Source: Ruminococcus sp. (lineage in GTDB: Bacteria; Bacillota; Clostridia; Oscillospirales; Ruminococcaceae). Taken from it: 64,000 nt of DNA. Where the stretch lies: NCBI GenBank assembly GCA_015066935.1, contig SVNK01000004.1, positions 62,001 to 126,000 of the forward strand, given 5' to 3'. The position numbers and the translations under genes are program-made. Below the pieces are notes generated by a model. The model did no database searches. It saw only the letters and a list, made by a program, of their open reading frames with translations, and had not been told where the DNA came from. Shown one piece after another: positions 1-8,858 of the stretch (its first letter is position 1; each line of letters opens with the position of its first letter).

Positions 1-187
1 AATGAGCATTCAGCTTAGCCACAAGAGCATCGGCATCTGTACCGTGAACAGCACATGCCTCCTCAATTGACTCGCCTCTTGAAGCCGGACATCCGAGACA
101 GTGCATACCGATTTCAAGGAAATACGGTGCAACTTCAAAATCTGCATCGAGAATATCACCAATGATTGTATCCTTTGTTACCTGCAT
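1..187 (-). CDS. DUF1858-domain protein (partial, runs off left edge)
   Basis: The minus strand is open from an ATG at 187 to the window edge, giving 62 codons. The product begins MQVTKDTIIGDILD and contains the C-L-G-C-P-A segment typical of the DUF1858 family, the disulfide domain associated with hybrid-cluster proteins, whose function is unknown. An AAAGGA Shine-Dalgarno lies 8 nt before this ATG. An in-frame ATG at 196 is too close to that site. The family is usually about 65-75 residues, so only a few C-terminal residues are probably missing. Confidence 0.75.
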   Translation of the reverse strand, partial: MQVTKDTIIGDILDADFEVAPYFLEIGMHCLGCPASRGESIEEACAVHGTDADALVAKLNAH

Positions 188-346
188 TTTATTCATCCTT
201 TCCATGGAAAATCAAAGAAAAACCGTACAATTATTATTGCCGGAAAAGTGTCTGTTATTAAAATAAAGTCTGCACATCAGAAAATATGCAGCATTGACAC
301 CATAAAAACGGCAGAAAAACAGTACGTTGTCTGTAAACAAAATCCG

Positions 347-378
347 GGCACAGTCAGCAAGACTGTGCCACAGTTTTT
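347..378. terminator. Bidirectional-looking hairpin terminator
   Basis: A perfect 9-bp stem (GGCACAGTC at 347-355, GACTGTGCC at 361-369) with a 5-nt loop is followed by a T run on the plus strand. On the minus strand it lies 20 nt past the stop of the zinc-ribbon gene and is followed by a looser T-rich stretch, so it most likely ends that transcript. Confidence 0.6.
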
Positions 379-388
379 GTAACTTTAA

Positions 389-664
389 TTAAGCTTCATT
401 CATCTTAGCAAAGCACTCGCTGCAGTAAACAGCTCTGCCTTCCTTGGGCTCAAAAGGAACCTTTGCCTCACCGCCGCAAGATGCACAAGTTGCAGTATAC
501 ATAACTCTTTCAGCTCTGCCTGCATTCTTTCTTGCGTCACGGCAAGCCTTACATCTCTGAGGCTCATTTACAAAGCCTTTCTCTGCATAGAATTCCTGTT
601 CGCCTGCAGTGAATACGAATTCATTTCCGCACTCCTTGCAAACTAATGTCTTGTCTTCGTACAT
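389..664 (-). CDS. Zinc-ribbon protein with four CxxC-type motifs
   Basis: This 91-residue protein is cysteine rich. It has CKEC near residue 9 and CKAC near residue 38, then CASC near residue 60 and CSEC near residue 81, enough ligands for two zinc ribbons. The N-terminal half resembles the probable zinc-ribbon domain (zf_Tbcl type) common in Clostridia. Its role is unknown; nucleic-acid or protein binding is a guess. A GAGGT Shine-Dalgarno lies just before the ATG. It appears to be monocistronic, with a terminator downstream and a tRNA-like sequence in its leader. Confidence 0.8.
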   Translation of the reverse strand: MYEDKTLVCKECGNEFVFTAGEQEFYAEKGFVNEPQRCKACRDARKNAGRAERVMYTATCASCGGEAKVPFEPKEGRAVYCSECFAKMNEA

Positions 665-690
665 TTTATATACCTCGCTTAAAATATTTG

Positions 691-752
691 GACCACGATC
701 GGATTCGCACCGATACCTTTGTAAAACAACGCTCTTATTAAGCTACACAGTC
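691..752 (-). other. 62-nt tRNA-like sequence in the leader of the zinc-ribbon gene
   Basis: Read on the minus strand from 752 to 691, the sequence folds like a shortened tRNA. A 7-bp acceptor stem pairs 752-746 with 697-691, three of the pairs being G-U. TA follows at positions 8-9, then a 4-bp D stem with a 5-nt loop lacking GG. A tiny TTGT/ACAA hairpin stands in the anticodon position, and there is a 5-bp T stem with a 7-nt loop reading TGCGAAT. It is about 10 nt shorter than a tRNA, has no proper anticodon arm and no encoded CCA. It could be a decayed tRNA gene, a tRNA-mimic leader, or chance; a weak promoter reading (TTGAAT-N17-TTAATA) overlaps it. Confidence 0.35.
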
Positions 753-777
753 ATTTCGATTCAATTAGTTTATATTA

Positions 778-810
778 CCATTGCTGCTCCGGATTGCAGA
801 GCAGCAATGG
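778..810 (-). terminator. Hairpin after the DivIVA-like gene
   Basis: A perfect 12-bp stem (778-789 with 799-810) and 9-nt loop begin 15 nt past the stop codon of the DivIVA-like gene. The following minus-strand sequence is AT-rich but lacks a clean T run, so this is a moderate-strength terminator call. Confidence 0.55.
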
Positions 811-824
811 AATAACACAGAAAG

Positions 825-2447
825 TTACATATCAGCGCCGTTGTCCTTAGCAGCTTCTTCCTCTGCAGCTTTAAGGAGTTCTGCCATATCGAAATTGAAG
901 TTTGCAGTCTTCTTGGCAGGCTTCTGCTGCTGAGGCTGGGGCTGAGGTGCAGCGGGTTTGCTTACATTGTTTGAAGTGTTATTGTTATTATTGTATGCAG
1001 GCTTACCATTGTTGTAACCTGAATTTCCGCTGTTGAACTGCTGATTTGAAGTAAGATCAGCAAACGGATCGGATTTCATATTAAGTGAATTTCCAACTTC
1101 CTTAAGTTCAGCCTTGGGAGCGTCAACAGCCTTGAACTGAGCCTTTGGAGCTTCTGCCTTCTTGACGCCGGACTTATCCATAGGTTCAACAGACTTTCTT
1201 GCTTCGCCGATAATAAGCTGAGCTTCTGACATACGGTCGTTTGCCTGAGTAGTAAGGCGTCCGAGAACGGAAGTAATATCGTTGAATTTTGTATTAATGC
1301 CTTCGATCTCATTAAGAAGCATATTGCGTACAGTAGACGACATTTCATTAATTTTGTCAGCTTCCCTGTTAGCGCCGTCAACGGTTGCCTTAGCCTGAGC
1401 ATTTGCTTCCTTTATGCAGGCTTCTGCTGACTGATTTGCATCAAGAATAGCTTTTTCAGCCTTTGAATTAGCTTCTGAGAGAATCTTGTTAGCCTTTTCA
1501 TTAGCTTCATTTGTGGTCTTTTCAGCATCAAGCTTCGCCTGAGTTTTAAGCATATTAACAGTTTTCTGTGCTTCGGCAAAGATTATACCCATCTGAGCTG
1601 TAGGATCGGAAGCGGCATCCTTAAGAGACTCTATCTCAACATTAAGCTTCTGGATTTCAGCGTCCTTCTTAGCAAGCTCATCAGCCTTATCCTTATCCAT
1701 CTGACTGAGCTTACTCTCTATGCCGGCAGCTTCCTGAGTCTTGGCTTCGAGAGCACTTGTCTTATCAGCAAGCTCCTTGGTTCTGGCCTGAAGTTCAGAA
1801 TTGATTCTTGCAATTTCCTGATTTGCTTTTGCAAGCTCAGCACTGGCAGCAGCATTTGCAGCAGCAGCCGGTGCAGGAGCACCTGTATTGGCAGCAGCAG
1901 CCTTTTCCTCAGCAGCTTTAAGCTGATTTCTAAGACTGTCGATTTCCTTCTTTGCAGCTTCGAGAGCAGCTGCTGCCTGAGCGTTGACCTGAGCATTTCC
2001 CTGAGCAACAGTACCTGCAGCATTCTTCTTTTCTGACTCTGCGAGCTTAACTTTCAGAGCTTCGATTTCCTTCTTTGCAGCTTCAAGTGCAGCAACAGTC
2101 TGAGCATTTGACTGTGCGGCAGCGGCAGCAGCTCCGGGACCGCCTGCCTTCAGCTGATTGATAAGTTTCTGATCATCATCTATCTGCTTTTTAGCTTCCT
2201 CAAGTTCTTTTTTAGCAGCTCTGAGTGCATTATTGGAGGCATTAAGCTTTTCCTGCAGATTATCTACCTGAGAACGATATTTGATAAGCTCCTGAGGGTC
2301 AGCAGGACCTTTTTCCTGAGCCTGTTTAAGATTCTCCTCAAGGCTGTGGATTTTTGAATTCAGTTCATCAAGGTATGTTGAAACGTCTTCTTTAACGTAA
2401 CCTTTCTGACCGATCTTGGTTTCTCTTAAAATTGTAGCTTCAGCCAT
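825..2447 (-). CDS. DivIVA-like coiled-coil protein, 540 aa
   Basis: The N-terminus (KIGQKGYVKEDVSTYLDEL, about residues 11-29) matches the membrane-binding start of DivIVA/GpsB proteins, which mark negative curvature at septa and poles. A long alanine/lysine/glutamate-rich coiled coil follows to about residue 440. A low-complexity tail of N, Q and P leads to a charged end. DivIVA is usually 150-250 residues, so this one is more than twice that length, with A-rich segments near residues 110-210. The start at 2447 follows AAGGAG by 6 nt; an upstream in-frame ATG at 2519 has no ribosome site. It has its own consensus promoter and lies just downstream of ftsZ, which fits a division or polar-growth role, though that is inference. 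Confidence 0.75.
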   Translation of the reverse strand: MAEATILRETKIGQKGYVKEDVSTYLDELNSKIHSLEENLKQAQEKGPADPQELIKYRSQVDNLQEKLNASNNALRAAKKELEEAKKQIDDDQKLINQLKAGGPGAAAAAAQSNAQTVAALEAAKKEIEALKVKLAESEKKNAAGTVAQGNAQVNAQAAAALEAAKKEIDSLRNQLKAAEEKAAAANTGAPAPAAAANAAASAELAKANQEIARINSELQARTKELADKTSALEAKTQEAAGIESKLSQMDKDKADELAKKDAEIQKLNVEIESLKDAASDPTAQMGIIFAEAQKTVNMLKTQAKLDAEKTTNEANEKANKILSEANSKAEKAILDANQSAEACIKEANAQAKATVDGANREADKINEMSSTVRNMLLNEIEGINTKFNDITSVLGRLTTQANDRMSEAQLIIGEARKSVEPMDKSGVKKAEAPKAQFKAVDAPKAELKEVGNSLNMKSDPFADLTSNQQFNSGNSGYNNGKPAYNNNNNTSNNVSKPAAPQPQPQQQKPAKKTANFNFDMAELLKAAEEEAAKDNGADM

Positions 2448-2560
2448 TGTAAACTCCTTTTCCCCGCATAAGCGGCAAAAAATATTCAAGACTATCGTCG
2501 TCAGGAACAAACTGCTCAAAGGGGTGTGCTGACGAGCAATAACAAAAATGCCTTTAATAA

Positions 2561-2589
2561 ATTATACCACATTTATTATTATAGTTCAA
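2561..2589 (-). promoter_or_regulatory. SigmaA promoter of the DivIVA-like gene
   Basis: TTGAAC (2584-2589) and TATAAT (2561-2566) are separated by exactly 17 bp on the minus strand, with initiation expected near 2554. The leader would be about 105 nt. Confidence 0.75.
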
Positions 2590-2685
2590 CTACTTTTATG
2601 TAGAATTTTTTAGTTAATTTTAGTGCATTTCCCATAAAAAGAAGTCACAAGACACCAAATGTATATCAAAAAAGTTAAAAATTAA

Positions 2686-2713
2686 AAGCGGCTATCTTTA
2701 AAGACAGCCGCTT
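2686..2713 (-). terminator. Terminator after ftsZ
   Basis: An 11-bp stem (2686-2696 with 2703-2713, one G-T pair) starts 7 nt after the ftsZ stop codon. On the minus strand it is followed by a T-rich run, giving a standard intrinsic terminator. Confidence 0.8.
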
Positions 2714-2720
2714 GATTCTG

Positions 2721-3845
2721 TTAATTTCCGAGCATCTTAAAAATATCGTCGAGATCATAATCCTGACTTGGTGAGGGAGTCTTGGCGGAAATTGAACCGA
2801 GTCCAAGAGTATCGATAAGCGGATTATCAATCTGGATAATATCCTCAGCAGGCTCTGTATTATCTGCCTCAACTGAAGAAACGCAATCATCATCAAAGCC
2901 TGCAGCAATCACAGTGATTGTCATCTCATCCTGCATATCTTCCTTGAATGCAGTACCGAAGATAAACTCAACACCCTCTGCAGCTGTATCTGTAATCATC
3001 TTTGTAGCAGCGTCGACATCGGATGAAAGGATATCTTCTGACATTGCAATATTGATAAGGAGTCTCTTTGCACCTGAGATTGATGTCTCAAGAAGCGGGC
3101 TGGAGATAACAGCATTTGCAGCATCTCTTGCCTTGTCCTTGCCTGAACCGTGACCGATAGCCATGTGAGCGTATCCGGCACCCTTCATGATAGTTGAAAC
3201 GTCGGCGAAATCGAGGTTTATGTAACCTTCCTCAACAATGAGGTCGGAAATACTCTTTACGCCTGTTTTGAGGACATCGTCGGAAAGTGCGAATGACTGC
3301 ATCATTGTAAGGGGCTTGTCCAGACCTACAAGGAGTCTCTCATTCGGAATAACGATAAGAGAATCAACATACTTCTTCAGCTCTGCAATGCCTCTTTCAG
3401 CCTGAGCCATTTTCTGCTCTCTTTCAAAGAGGAAGGGCTTTGTAACTACTGCAACAGTAAGGATGTCCATTTCCTTTGCAATCTTTGCAACAACGGGAGC
3501 CGCACCTGTACCTGTACCGCCGCCCATACCGGCAGTAATGAAAATCATATCAGCACCTTTGAGGTGTGTTTCGATTTCGTCTCTGTTTTCCTCAGCTGAT
3601 CTCTGACCGATTTCAGGCTTATTGCCTGCGCCTCTGCCCTTGGTGAGCTTTGCACCGATCGGGATTCTTGTTGTAGCCTTTGACTTGTTAAGTGCCTTTG
3701 CATCTGTATTGATAGCAATATATTCTATGTTATTGACACCCGATTCTACCATGCAGTTAACGGCATTTCCGCCGCCTCCGCCTACACCGATGACCTTTAT
3801 ATTTACATCGGGTTCGAGTGCTTCTTCATAATTGAAATCAGACAT
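2721..3845 (-). CDS. ftsZ: Cell division protein FtsZ
   Basis: This is the tubulin-like GTPase that polymerises into the cytokinetic Z ring at midcell. The protein is 374 residues. It has the N-terminal [13 protein letters not shown] loop near residue 20, the GTP-binding tubulin signature [10 protein letters not shown] near residue 110, and NFADVST-type T7-loop sequence near residue 210. It ends in an acidic-hydrophobic tail ([11 protein letters not shown]) of the kind that binds FtsA, SepF or ZapA partners. A strong AGGAGG lies 7 nt before the ATG. FtsZ is separated from ftsQ by 197 nt containing its own promoter and is followed by a terminator, so it can be expressed apart from the rest of the dcw cluster. 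Confidence 0.98.
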   Translation of the reverse strand: MSDFNYEEALEPDVNIKVIGVGGGGGNAVNCMVESGVNNIEYIAINTDAKALNKSKATTRIPIGAKLTKGRGAGNKPEIGQRSAEENRDEIETHLKGADMIFITAGMGGGTGTGAAPVVAKIAKEMDILTVAVVTKPFLFEREQKMAQAERGIAELKKYVDSLIVIPNERLLVGLDKPLTMMQSFALSDDVLKTGVKSISDLIVEEGYINLDFADVSTIMKGAGYAHMAIGHGSGKDKARDAANAVISSPLLETSISGAKRLLINIAMSEDILSSDVDAATKMITDTAAEGVEFIFGTAFKEDMQDEMTITVIAAGFDDDCVSSVEADNTEPAEDIIQIDNPLIDTLGLGSISAKTPSPSQDYDLDDIFKMLGN

Positions 3846-3943
3846 TATAACTCCTCCTAATTATATTTCCGTATCTTCTTAAATCATGTCCGTACTCTTC
3901 AGGACATAACAAGGTACTATTACACACTATAAATACATATTAT

Positions 3944-3972
3944 ATTTTAGCATACAATCCGCATTTTTTCAA
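3944..3972 (-). promoter_or_regulatory. SigmaA promoter of ftsZ
   Basis: On the minus strand TTGAAA (3967-3972) and TAAAAT (3944-3949) are spaced by 17 bp. A second possible -10 (TATAAT) overlaps just downstream. The leader is about 95 nt. Confidence 0.65.
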
Positions 3973-4042
3973 GTCTAACGCAGATTTTTTTTATTTTCAG
4001 CATTTTAAACAATCAGCATACTTATATTTTGTAACATTTTAA

Positions 4043-5059
4043 TCAATTCCACCCGTTTTGAACGTCATTATTGTAGTCAGGACTATTATTGTAGCCTCCG
4101 CCGACGTTTTCTCCGTTCAATCCGTTCTGCTGCTGATCATTATTATTGTTATTATTTGCATTGAAATCATTGAAGATATCCTCCTGTTCGGGATTCAGCT
4201 CCTCGTTGATAGGATTTCCGTTTTCATCTGTAGCGGGCGGTTTTGTAGGTTCGACGATTCCCGGAACATCCGCAGGCTTGTCAGTATCTCTGAAGCTTAT
4301 CTCGTTGCTTCGGATCATTGTGAGGAAGCCTTTCTTACCTCTTACCGTTTCGTCCTCCATGACAGTCTTTGCAAGATTGAGCTTGTATTCAACTTCGCTC
4401 CAGTTACCCATTTTGAATACGATTCCGTTTTCGTAATTTACGATAATCGAGAATTCGTCGCTCATATCAATGCTTGATATTTTATAGTCGATATTTCCTG
4501 TAAAGGCGGAAATTATCTCCTCAAACGCCTCACCTTTATGTTCATTCTTTGAAACGAGAGGTCTGCCCGGAGTCGTATCGGCAGGATCGTAACCGTATAT
4601 CACAGGCAGCTTGTCTGTGATATATCCGTTATCGGCAAGAATCTTTCCTTTCTTGCTGACGAGCAGCGTACCCTCATCATACTTGATATTGAATGCCGGA
4701 ATGCAGCGTGTAACATTAATCTCAACCGACGTCGGGAACTTCTTTGAAATTTCTGCCGTCTCCACATAGAGCAGTCTGTCAAGAATCGCCTGTTCGTTCA
4801 CATCAGACTTCATCCGAAGCAGATTATCGCCCTTTCTTATACCGGAAGCATTAACAATGTCCTCAGCGGTATACATATCTGATTCTCCGGAAACCTTTAT
4901 CTTGTCCACGTTGAACAGAAACGTATAGCTTATGGTGACAGCAGCCGTAATAACAAGCAGTATCACCACAAGCCCGTATACATTCATCATGCGATTTCGT
5001 CTTCTTATACGTTTTCTGCTGTTTTGTCTTTCAACACTGATTTTCTCAACGTCTTTCAT
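4043..5059 (-). CDS. ftsQ: Cell division protein FtsQ/DivIB
   Basis: DivIB/FtsQ is a bitopic membrane protein that with FtsL and DivIC couples the Z ring to septal peptidoglycan synthesis. The 338-residue product has a basic cytoplasmic tail (residues 1-27, RKRIRRRNR), one transmembrane helix (about 28-50), and a POTRA domain starting at VDKIKVSGESDMYTAEDIV. It ends in a low-complexity tail rich in N, Q and G from about residue 295. The low-complexity tail is unusual but harmless to the assignment. It starts 13 nt after murA, so the two are co-transcribed. Confidence 0.9.
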   Translation of the reverse strand: MKDVEKISVERQNSRKRIRRRNRMMNVYGLVVILLVITAAVTISYTFLFNVDKIKVSGESDMYTAEDIVNASGIRKGDNLLRMKSDVNEQAILDRLLYVETAEISKKFPTSVEINVTRCIPAFNIKYDEGTLLVSKKGKILADNGYITDKLPVIYGYDPADTTPGRPLVSKNEHKGEAFEEIISAFTGNIDYKISSIDMSDEFSIIVNYENGIVFKMGNWSEVEYKLNLAKTVMEDETVRGKKGFLTMIRSNEISFRDTDKPADVPGIVEPTKPPATDENGNPINEELNPEQEDIFNDFNANNNNNNDQQQNGLNGENVGGGYNNSPDYNNDVQNGWN

Positions 5060-5072
5060 ACCTTCTCCATCC

Positions 5073-6335
5073 TCAGCCTATTCTCAGCATTTTTCCTCCG
5101 AGTCTGCTGACTGCTTCCTCCATTTTTTCATAACCTCTGTCAATATGGCATATCTGTCTTATTTCTGATGCACCTTCGGCAGCAAGTGCCGCTGATACCA
5201 TTGCTGCACCGCCACGAAGGTCGGTTGCCTCGACATTTGCCCCGTGAAGTTTCGGAACACCCCTGATAATCGCAACTTTTCCCAATACCTGAATATCGGC
5301 TCCCATTTTCACAAGAGCGTCGGTATGACGGTATCGGCAGTCAAAAATATTCTCCTCAAAAACACTCGTACCCTCGGCTGTAATCAGTGCCGCCATCAGG
5401 ACAGCCTGAGCGTCCGTAGGGAATCCGGGATGAGGCATTGTCCTTATCCTGTCGGGAATGGCTTTAAGTCTTGTTCCGCATCTCATGTAGATTTTATTTT
5501 CGCCCGTATATATGCTGCATCCCGTCTGCTCAAAGACCGAAAGAAACGGCTCCATTTCGGGAACGCAGGCATTTGTAAGTATAATCTCTCCACGTGTTGC
5601 CGCCGTCATTGCAAGATAAGTAGCTCCGACAATTCTGTCCGACATTATCCTGTAACGGCATCCGTGAAGCTTTTCTTTTCCGTTAATTATGATACGGCTT
5701 TCTCCGTCCCCCGATATTTCAGCACCGCAGGCACGCAAAAAACTGCACAGGTCGCATATTTCGGGTTCTCTTGCGGCATTATTGATAACCGTTTCTCCGT
5801 CCGCCGTAACTGCACACAGAATAATATTCTCCGTTGCACCTACCGACGGAAACGCCAGTGAAAGCTTTGCACCTCTTGCTCTGCCGGATGACGCTCTGCA
5901 CAGAATGCCTCCGCACGTCTCATGAATTTCAATTCCCATTTTTCTGAGTGCCGCTATGTGCATATCAATCGGGCGGGGACCAAGTTCACAGCCGCCCGGA
6001 ACACTTACGGTACATTCACCTGCACGTCCGAGGATTGCTCCCATAAAGATAATGGATGAACGCATTTCACGCATAAGCTCCTCGGGAACGGCAGTTCTGT
6101 CAACTGAAAGCGAATCAACTGCCGCCGTATTATCGGAAAACGTACATCGGCAGCCGAGACAATTAAGAATCCTTGACGCCGAATATATATCCGTGAGTCT
6201 TGGACAATTCTCCAGCACACATTCCCCATGGCAGAGCAGTGTTGCCGCCATAATAGGCAGTGCACTGTTTTTACTTCCCTGAAGCGGAAGCTCACCTCTC
6301 AGGCGGCTTCCTCCCTCAACAATGAATTTCTGCAT
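5073..6335 (-). CDS. murA: UDP-N-acetylglucosamine 1-carboxyvinyltransferase MurA
   Basis: MurA transfers enolpyruvate from PEP to UDP-GlcNAc, the first committed step of peptidoglycan precursor synthesis in the cytoplasm. At 420 residues it has normal length. It shows the substrate-binding KNSALPIMAATLL near residue 22 and the catalytic-loop cysteine in PGGCELGPRPID near residue 115, the position targeted by fosfomycin in sensitive enzymes. A GAGGTGG Shine-Dalgarno precedes the ATG. It lies in the dcw cluster between murG and ftsQ, an order seen in several Clostridia. Confidence 0.96.
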   Translation of the reverse strand: MQKFIVEGGSRLRGELPLQGSKNSALPIMAATLLCHGECVLENCPRLTDIYSASRILNCLGCRCTFSDNTAAVDSLSVDRTAVPEELMREMRSSIIFMGAILGRAGECTVSVPGGCELGPRPIDMHIAALRKMGIEIHETCGGILCRASSGRARGAKLSLAFPSVGATENIILCAVTADGETVINNAAREPEICDLCSFLRACGAEISGDGESRIIINGKEKLHGCRYRIMSDRIVGATYLAMTAATRGEIILTNACVPEMEPFLSVFEQTGCSIYTGENKIYMRCGTRLKAIPDRIRTMPHPGFPTDAQAVLMAALITAEGTSVFEENIFDCRYRHTDALVKMGADIQVLGKVAIIRGVPKLHGANVEATDLRGGAAMVSAALAAEGASEIRQICHIDRGYEKMEEAVSRLGGKMLRIG

Positions 6336-6386
6336 AATACCACCTCACAGCGTTTTGTGTATTTTATGCTGTAAGACGGTTCTTTG

Positions 6387-7520
6387 TTACTTTTTTGCTT
6401 TATTCAGAAGTTTCTCAATAACGGCAAGAATCCGTTCATTTGTATCTTTAAGATGAAGCTCTGCGGCACAAGCCGACATAACCTCAGCCTTTTCGGGAGC
6501 ATTGTAAAGAGATTCAATCTCGGAAATAATCCTCTCGCACGAAGCATCCTTCTGCTCGATTACAACGGCTGCTCCTGCCTTTCCGAGTACCATCGCATTG
6601 TGGTACTGATGATTTCCCGCAACAATCGGCGACGGTATAAGAATCGAAGCCTTTCCTGCCGCCTGAAGCTCTGCAAGAGTCGATGCACCGCTTCTGCAGA
6701 TTACGAGGTCAGCCGCTGCAAGACACACATCCATATCGTTTATGTACTCGGTAATTCTGAGGCGGTCACTTTTAAGGGGAATACCTGCGGCTTTCATAGC
6801 CTGAGGGAAGGTCTCCTTACCCATTCCGCCGTAACCATGGATATGATTGATTTTCAGACCCTTTGATACGTGCCATTTGATAGCTTCGGTCATGGTATCG
6901 TTTATACATCCCGCACCAAGACTTCCGCCAAACGAGAGAACCGTGAAATCGTCGTTGATTCCGAGTTTTTTTCTCGCCTCAGCCTTGCTTATCGTATTTA
7001 TATTGCTCCTTACGGGAAGACCCGTAACGCTGTATTCGAATTTATCCTTCTCCATGAATTCAAGCGCTTCAATAACGGTCAGCATAACGTAATCGACCTC
7101 CTTGGAAAGGAGACGATTTGTAACTCCGGGATAAGCATTCTGCTCATGGATAGCAGTGGGAACCCCCATTTTTGCGGCTTTTCTTATAACGGGACCTGCC
7201 GCATAACCACCTGTACCGATAGCAATATCAGGCTTGAAATTGTTTATGATTTCCTTTGCACGTCTGCCTGAAGTAACAAGGTATGCTGCCGCTTTTATAT
7301 TTCTTCCGACGTTTTCAAGGGAGATTTTTCTCTGAAAACCTGCCACCTTGATTGTTTCAAGCTTGTAGCCTGCCTGTGGGACAAGTTTCGCCTCCATTCC
7401 CTTGGGAGTTCCAGCAAAAAGAAACTCTGCGTCGGGATACTTTGACTTTATAATATCTGCAATTGCAAGACCCGGATTGATATGACCGCCTGTACCGCCG
7501 CAGGCAATGAGTACTCTCAT
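6387..7520 (-). CDS. murG: Undecaprenyldiphospho-muramoylpentapeptide GlcNAc transferase MurG
   Basis: MurG adds GlcNAc to lipid I to make lipid II on the inner membrane face. The protein is 377 residues with the N-terminal glycine-rich acceptor loop (CGGTGGHINPGLAIA, residues 7-21) and a second glycine loop (FGGSLGA near residue 195). The UDP-GlcNAc site CRSGASTLAELQAAGKASILIPSP lies near residue 275. AAGGAG lies 7 nt before the ATG. Only 12 nt separate it from ftsW. Confidence 0.97.
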   Translation of the reverse strand: MRVLIACGGTGGHINPGLAIADIIKSKYPDAEFLFAGTPKGMEAKLVPQAGYKLETIKVAGFQRKISLENVGRNIKAAAYLVTSGRRAKEIINNFKPDIAIGTGGYAAGPVIRKAAKMGVPTAIHEQNAYPGVTNRLLSKEVDYVMLTVIEALEFMEKDKFEYSVTGLPVRSNINTISKAEARKKLGINDDFTVLSFGGSLGAGCINDTMTEAIKWHVSKGLKINHIHGYGGMGKETFPQAMKAAGIPLKSDRLRITEYINDMDVCLAAADLVICRSGASTLAELQAAGKASILIPSPIVAGNHQYHNAMVLGKAGAAVVIEQKDASCERIISEIESLYNAPEKAEVMSACAAELHLKDTNERILAVIEKLLNKAKK

Positions 7521-7532
7521 ATAATTGCTCCT

Positions 7533-8825
7533 TTATGCATTAATAGGTTCACTGTACTGAACATCAGCAGATTTTCCGCTGTTCTTTTTCTTTTTCGAAG
7601 CCGTTTTTTTACGGGGATAGTATCTCTGCTGAGAAATATTGAGCATAATTCCCATTTCTGCAAGCTGCATGATAAGTGCAGTACCGCCGTAGCTGAAAAA
7701 CGGCAGACTGATTCCCGTATTCGGAATCATATTGCTTACTACGGCAAGATTCAGAACAGTCTGAATACCTATCTGAGTAGTGATTCCGACTGCAATAAGC
7801 ATTCCGAAGCGGTCCTTGCATCGCACCGCAATGGAATAACCCTCCACAATAAGCAGGAAAAATACAAGGATTATCGCCATTGCTCCGACAAATCCGAGTT
7901 CCTCGCAGACAATCGGGAAAACGAAGTCGTTCTTGGTTTCGGGGAGATACAGGTATTTCTGACGGGAATTTCCGAGTCCGAGTCCGAAAAGTCCTCCCGA
8001 ACCGATTGCGATTACGGAGTTTGCCGTCTGCCACGTATCACCGAGAACGTCCGCAAAAGGGTCCTTCCACGACTGAATACGTACCGCAACATAGCTTCCC
8101 TCAACATTTGCCTGCCATGAAATAACGATTATTGCAGCAGCAAGTGCTGCTCCGCCGAGAATAATAAACTGCTTCTTATTTGCACCGCCGCAGAGAATCA
8201 TTGAAATTGCGATTGTGCCGACAAGAATAAGTCCCGAAAGATGAGGTTCAAGGAAGAGAAGAAACGCATAAACTCCCATAAGACAGGCATATTTGAGGAT
8301 ACCCGTATTGAAATTGTTCATCTTTTTTCCGTCTCTCTCCATGCTGTAGGCAAAGAAAATAATGATTGCAAGCTTTGCCACCTCAGACGGCTGGAAGCTG
8401 ATGGGTCCGATTGCAAGCCAGCGTTTGGCTCCCATAGCACCGCCTTCGTCCACACCGATTACAAGAACAAGTACAAGCAGAATTGCACCGAGAAGGTAAA
8501 GAAGTCCCGCAATGTTGAACTTTTTCAGCAGCGGAAGCTTTATGTTTTTCAGGTTGTGGTAATCCATTTTCATGAAGAAAATCAGTGCCGCAAAGCCTAT
8601 TACAGCATTCTTTACCTGACTTTTCGCATAGTACAGACCATCGCCGTCATGCTCACTGTATGCCCACGCATAGCTCGCCGACGACATCATCACTATTCCC
8701 ACAACAAGAAGAATCATAACATAAGCAAAAAACGAAAGACTTATATCACCGTTTCTTCCCTCGCCCACAAAGACCTTCCAGAAGCTGCCGGATGCGGTCT
8801 TTTTCTTTTTAGTGTTTCCAGCCAT
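7533..8825 (-). CDS. ftsW: FtsW-type SEDS peptidoglycan glycosyltransferase
   Basis: SEDS proteins polymerise lipid II together with a cognate class B PBP. This 430-residue product has about ten hydrophobic helices and family motifs such as AKLAIIIFFAYS, GLGLGNSRQKYLYLPETKNDFVFPIVCEELG and the C-terminal GISLPFFSYGGTALIMQLAEMG. Its place between mraY and murG favours FtsW over RodA. The start follows AAAGGAGG. The soluble ends are lysine rich. Confidence 0.94.
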   Translation of the reverse strand: MAGNTKKKKTASGSFWKVFVGEGRNGDISLSFFAYVMILLVVGIVMMSSASYAWAYSEHDGDGLYYAKSQVKNAVIGFAALIFFMKMDYHNLKNIKLPLLKKFNIAGLLYLLGAILLVLVLVIGVDEGGAMGAKRWLAIGPISFQPSEVAKLAIIIFFAYSMERDGKKMNNFNTGILKYACLMGVYAFLLFLEPHLSGLILVGTIAISMILCGGANKKQFIILGGAALAAAIIVISWQANVEGSYVAVRIQSWKDPFADVLGDTWQTANSVIAIGSGGLFGLGLGNSRQKYLYLPETKNDFVFPIVCEELGFVGAMAIILVFFLLIVEGYSIAVRCKDRFGMLIAVGITTQIGIQTVLNLAVVSNMIPNTGISLPFFSYGGTALIMQLAEMGIMLNISQQRYYPRKKTASKKKKNSGKSADVQYSEPINA

Positions 8826-8858
8826 GTTTTCCTCCTTTGGGGAACTTTTATTTCATAA

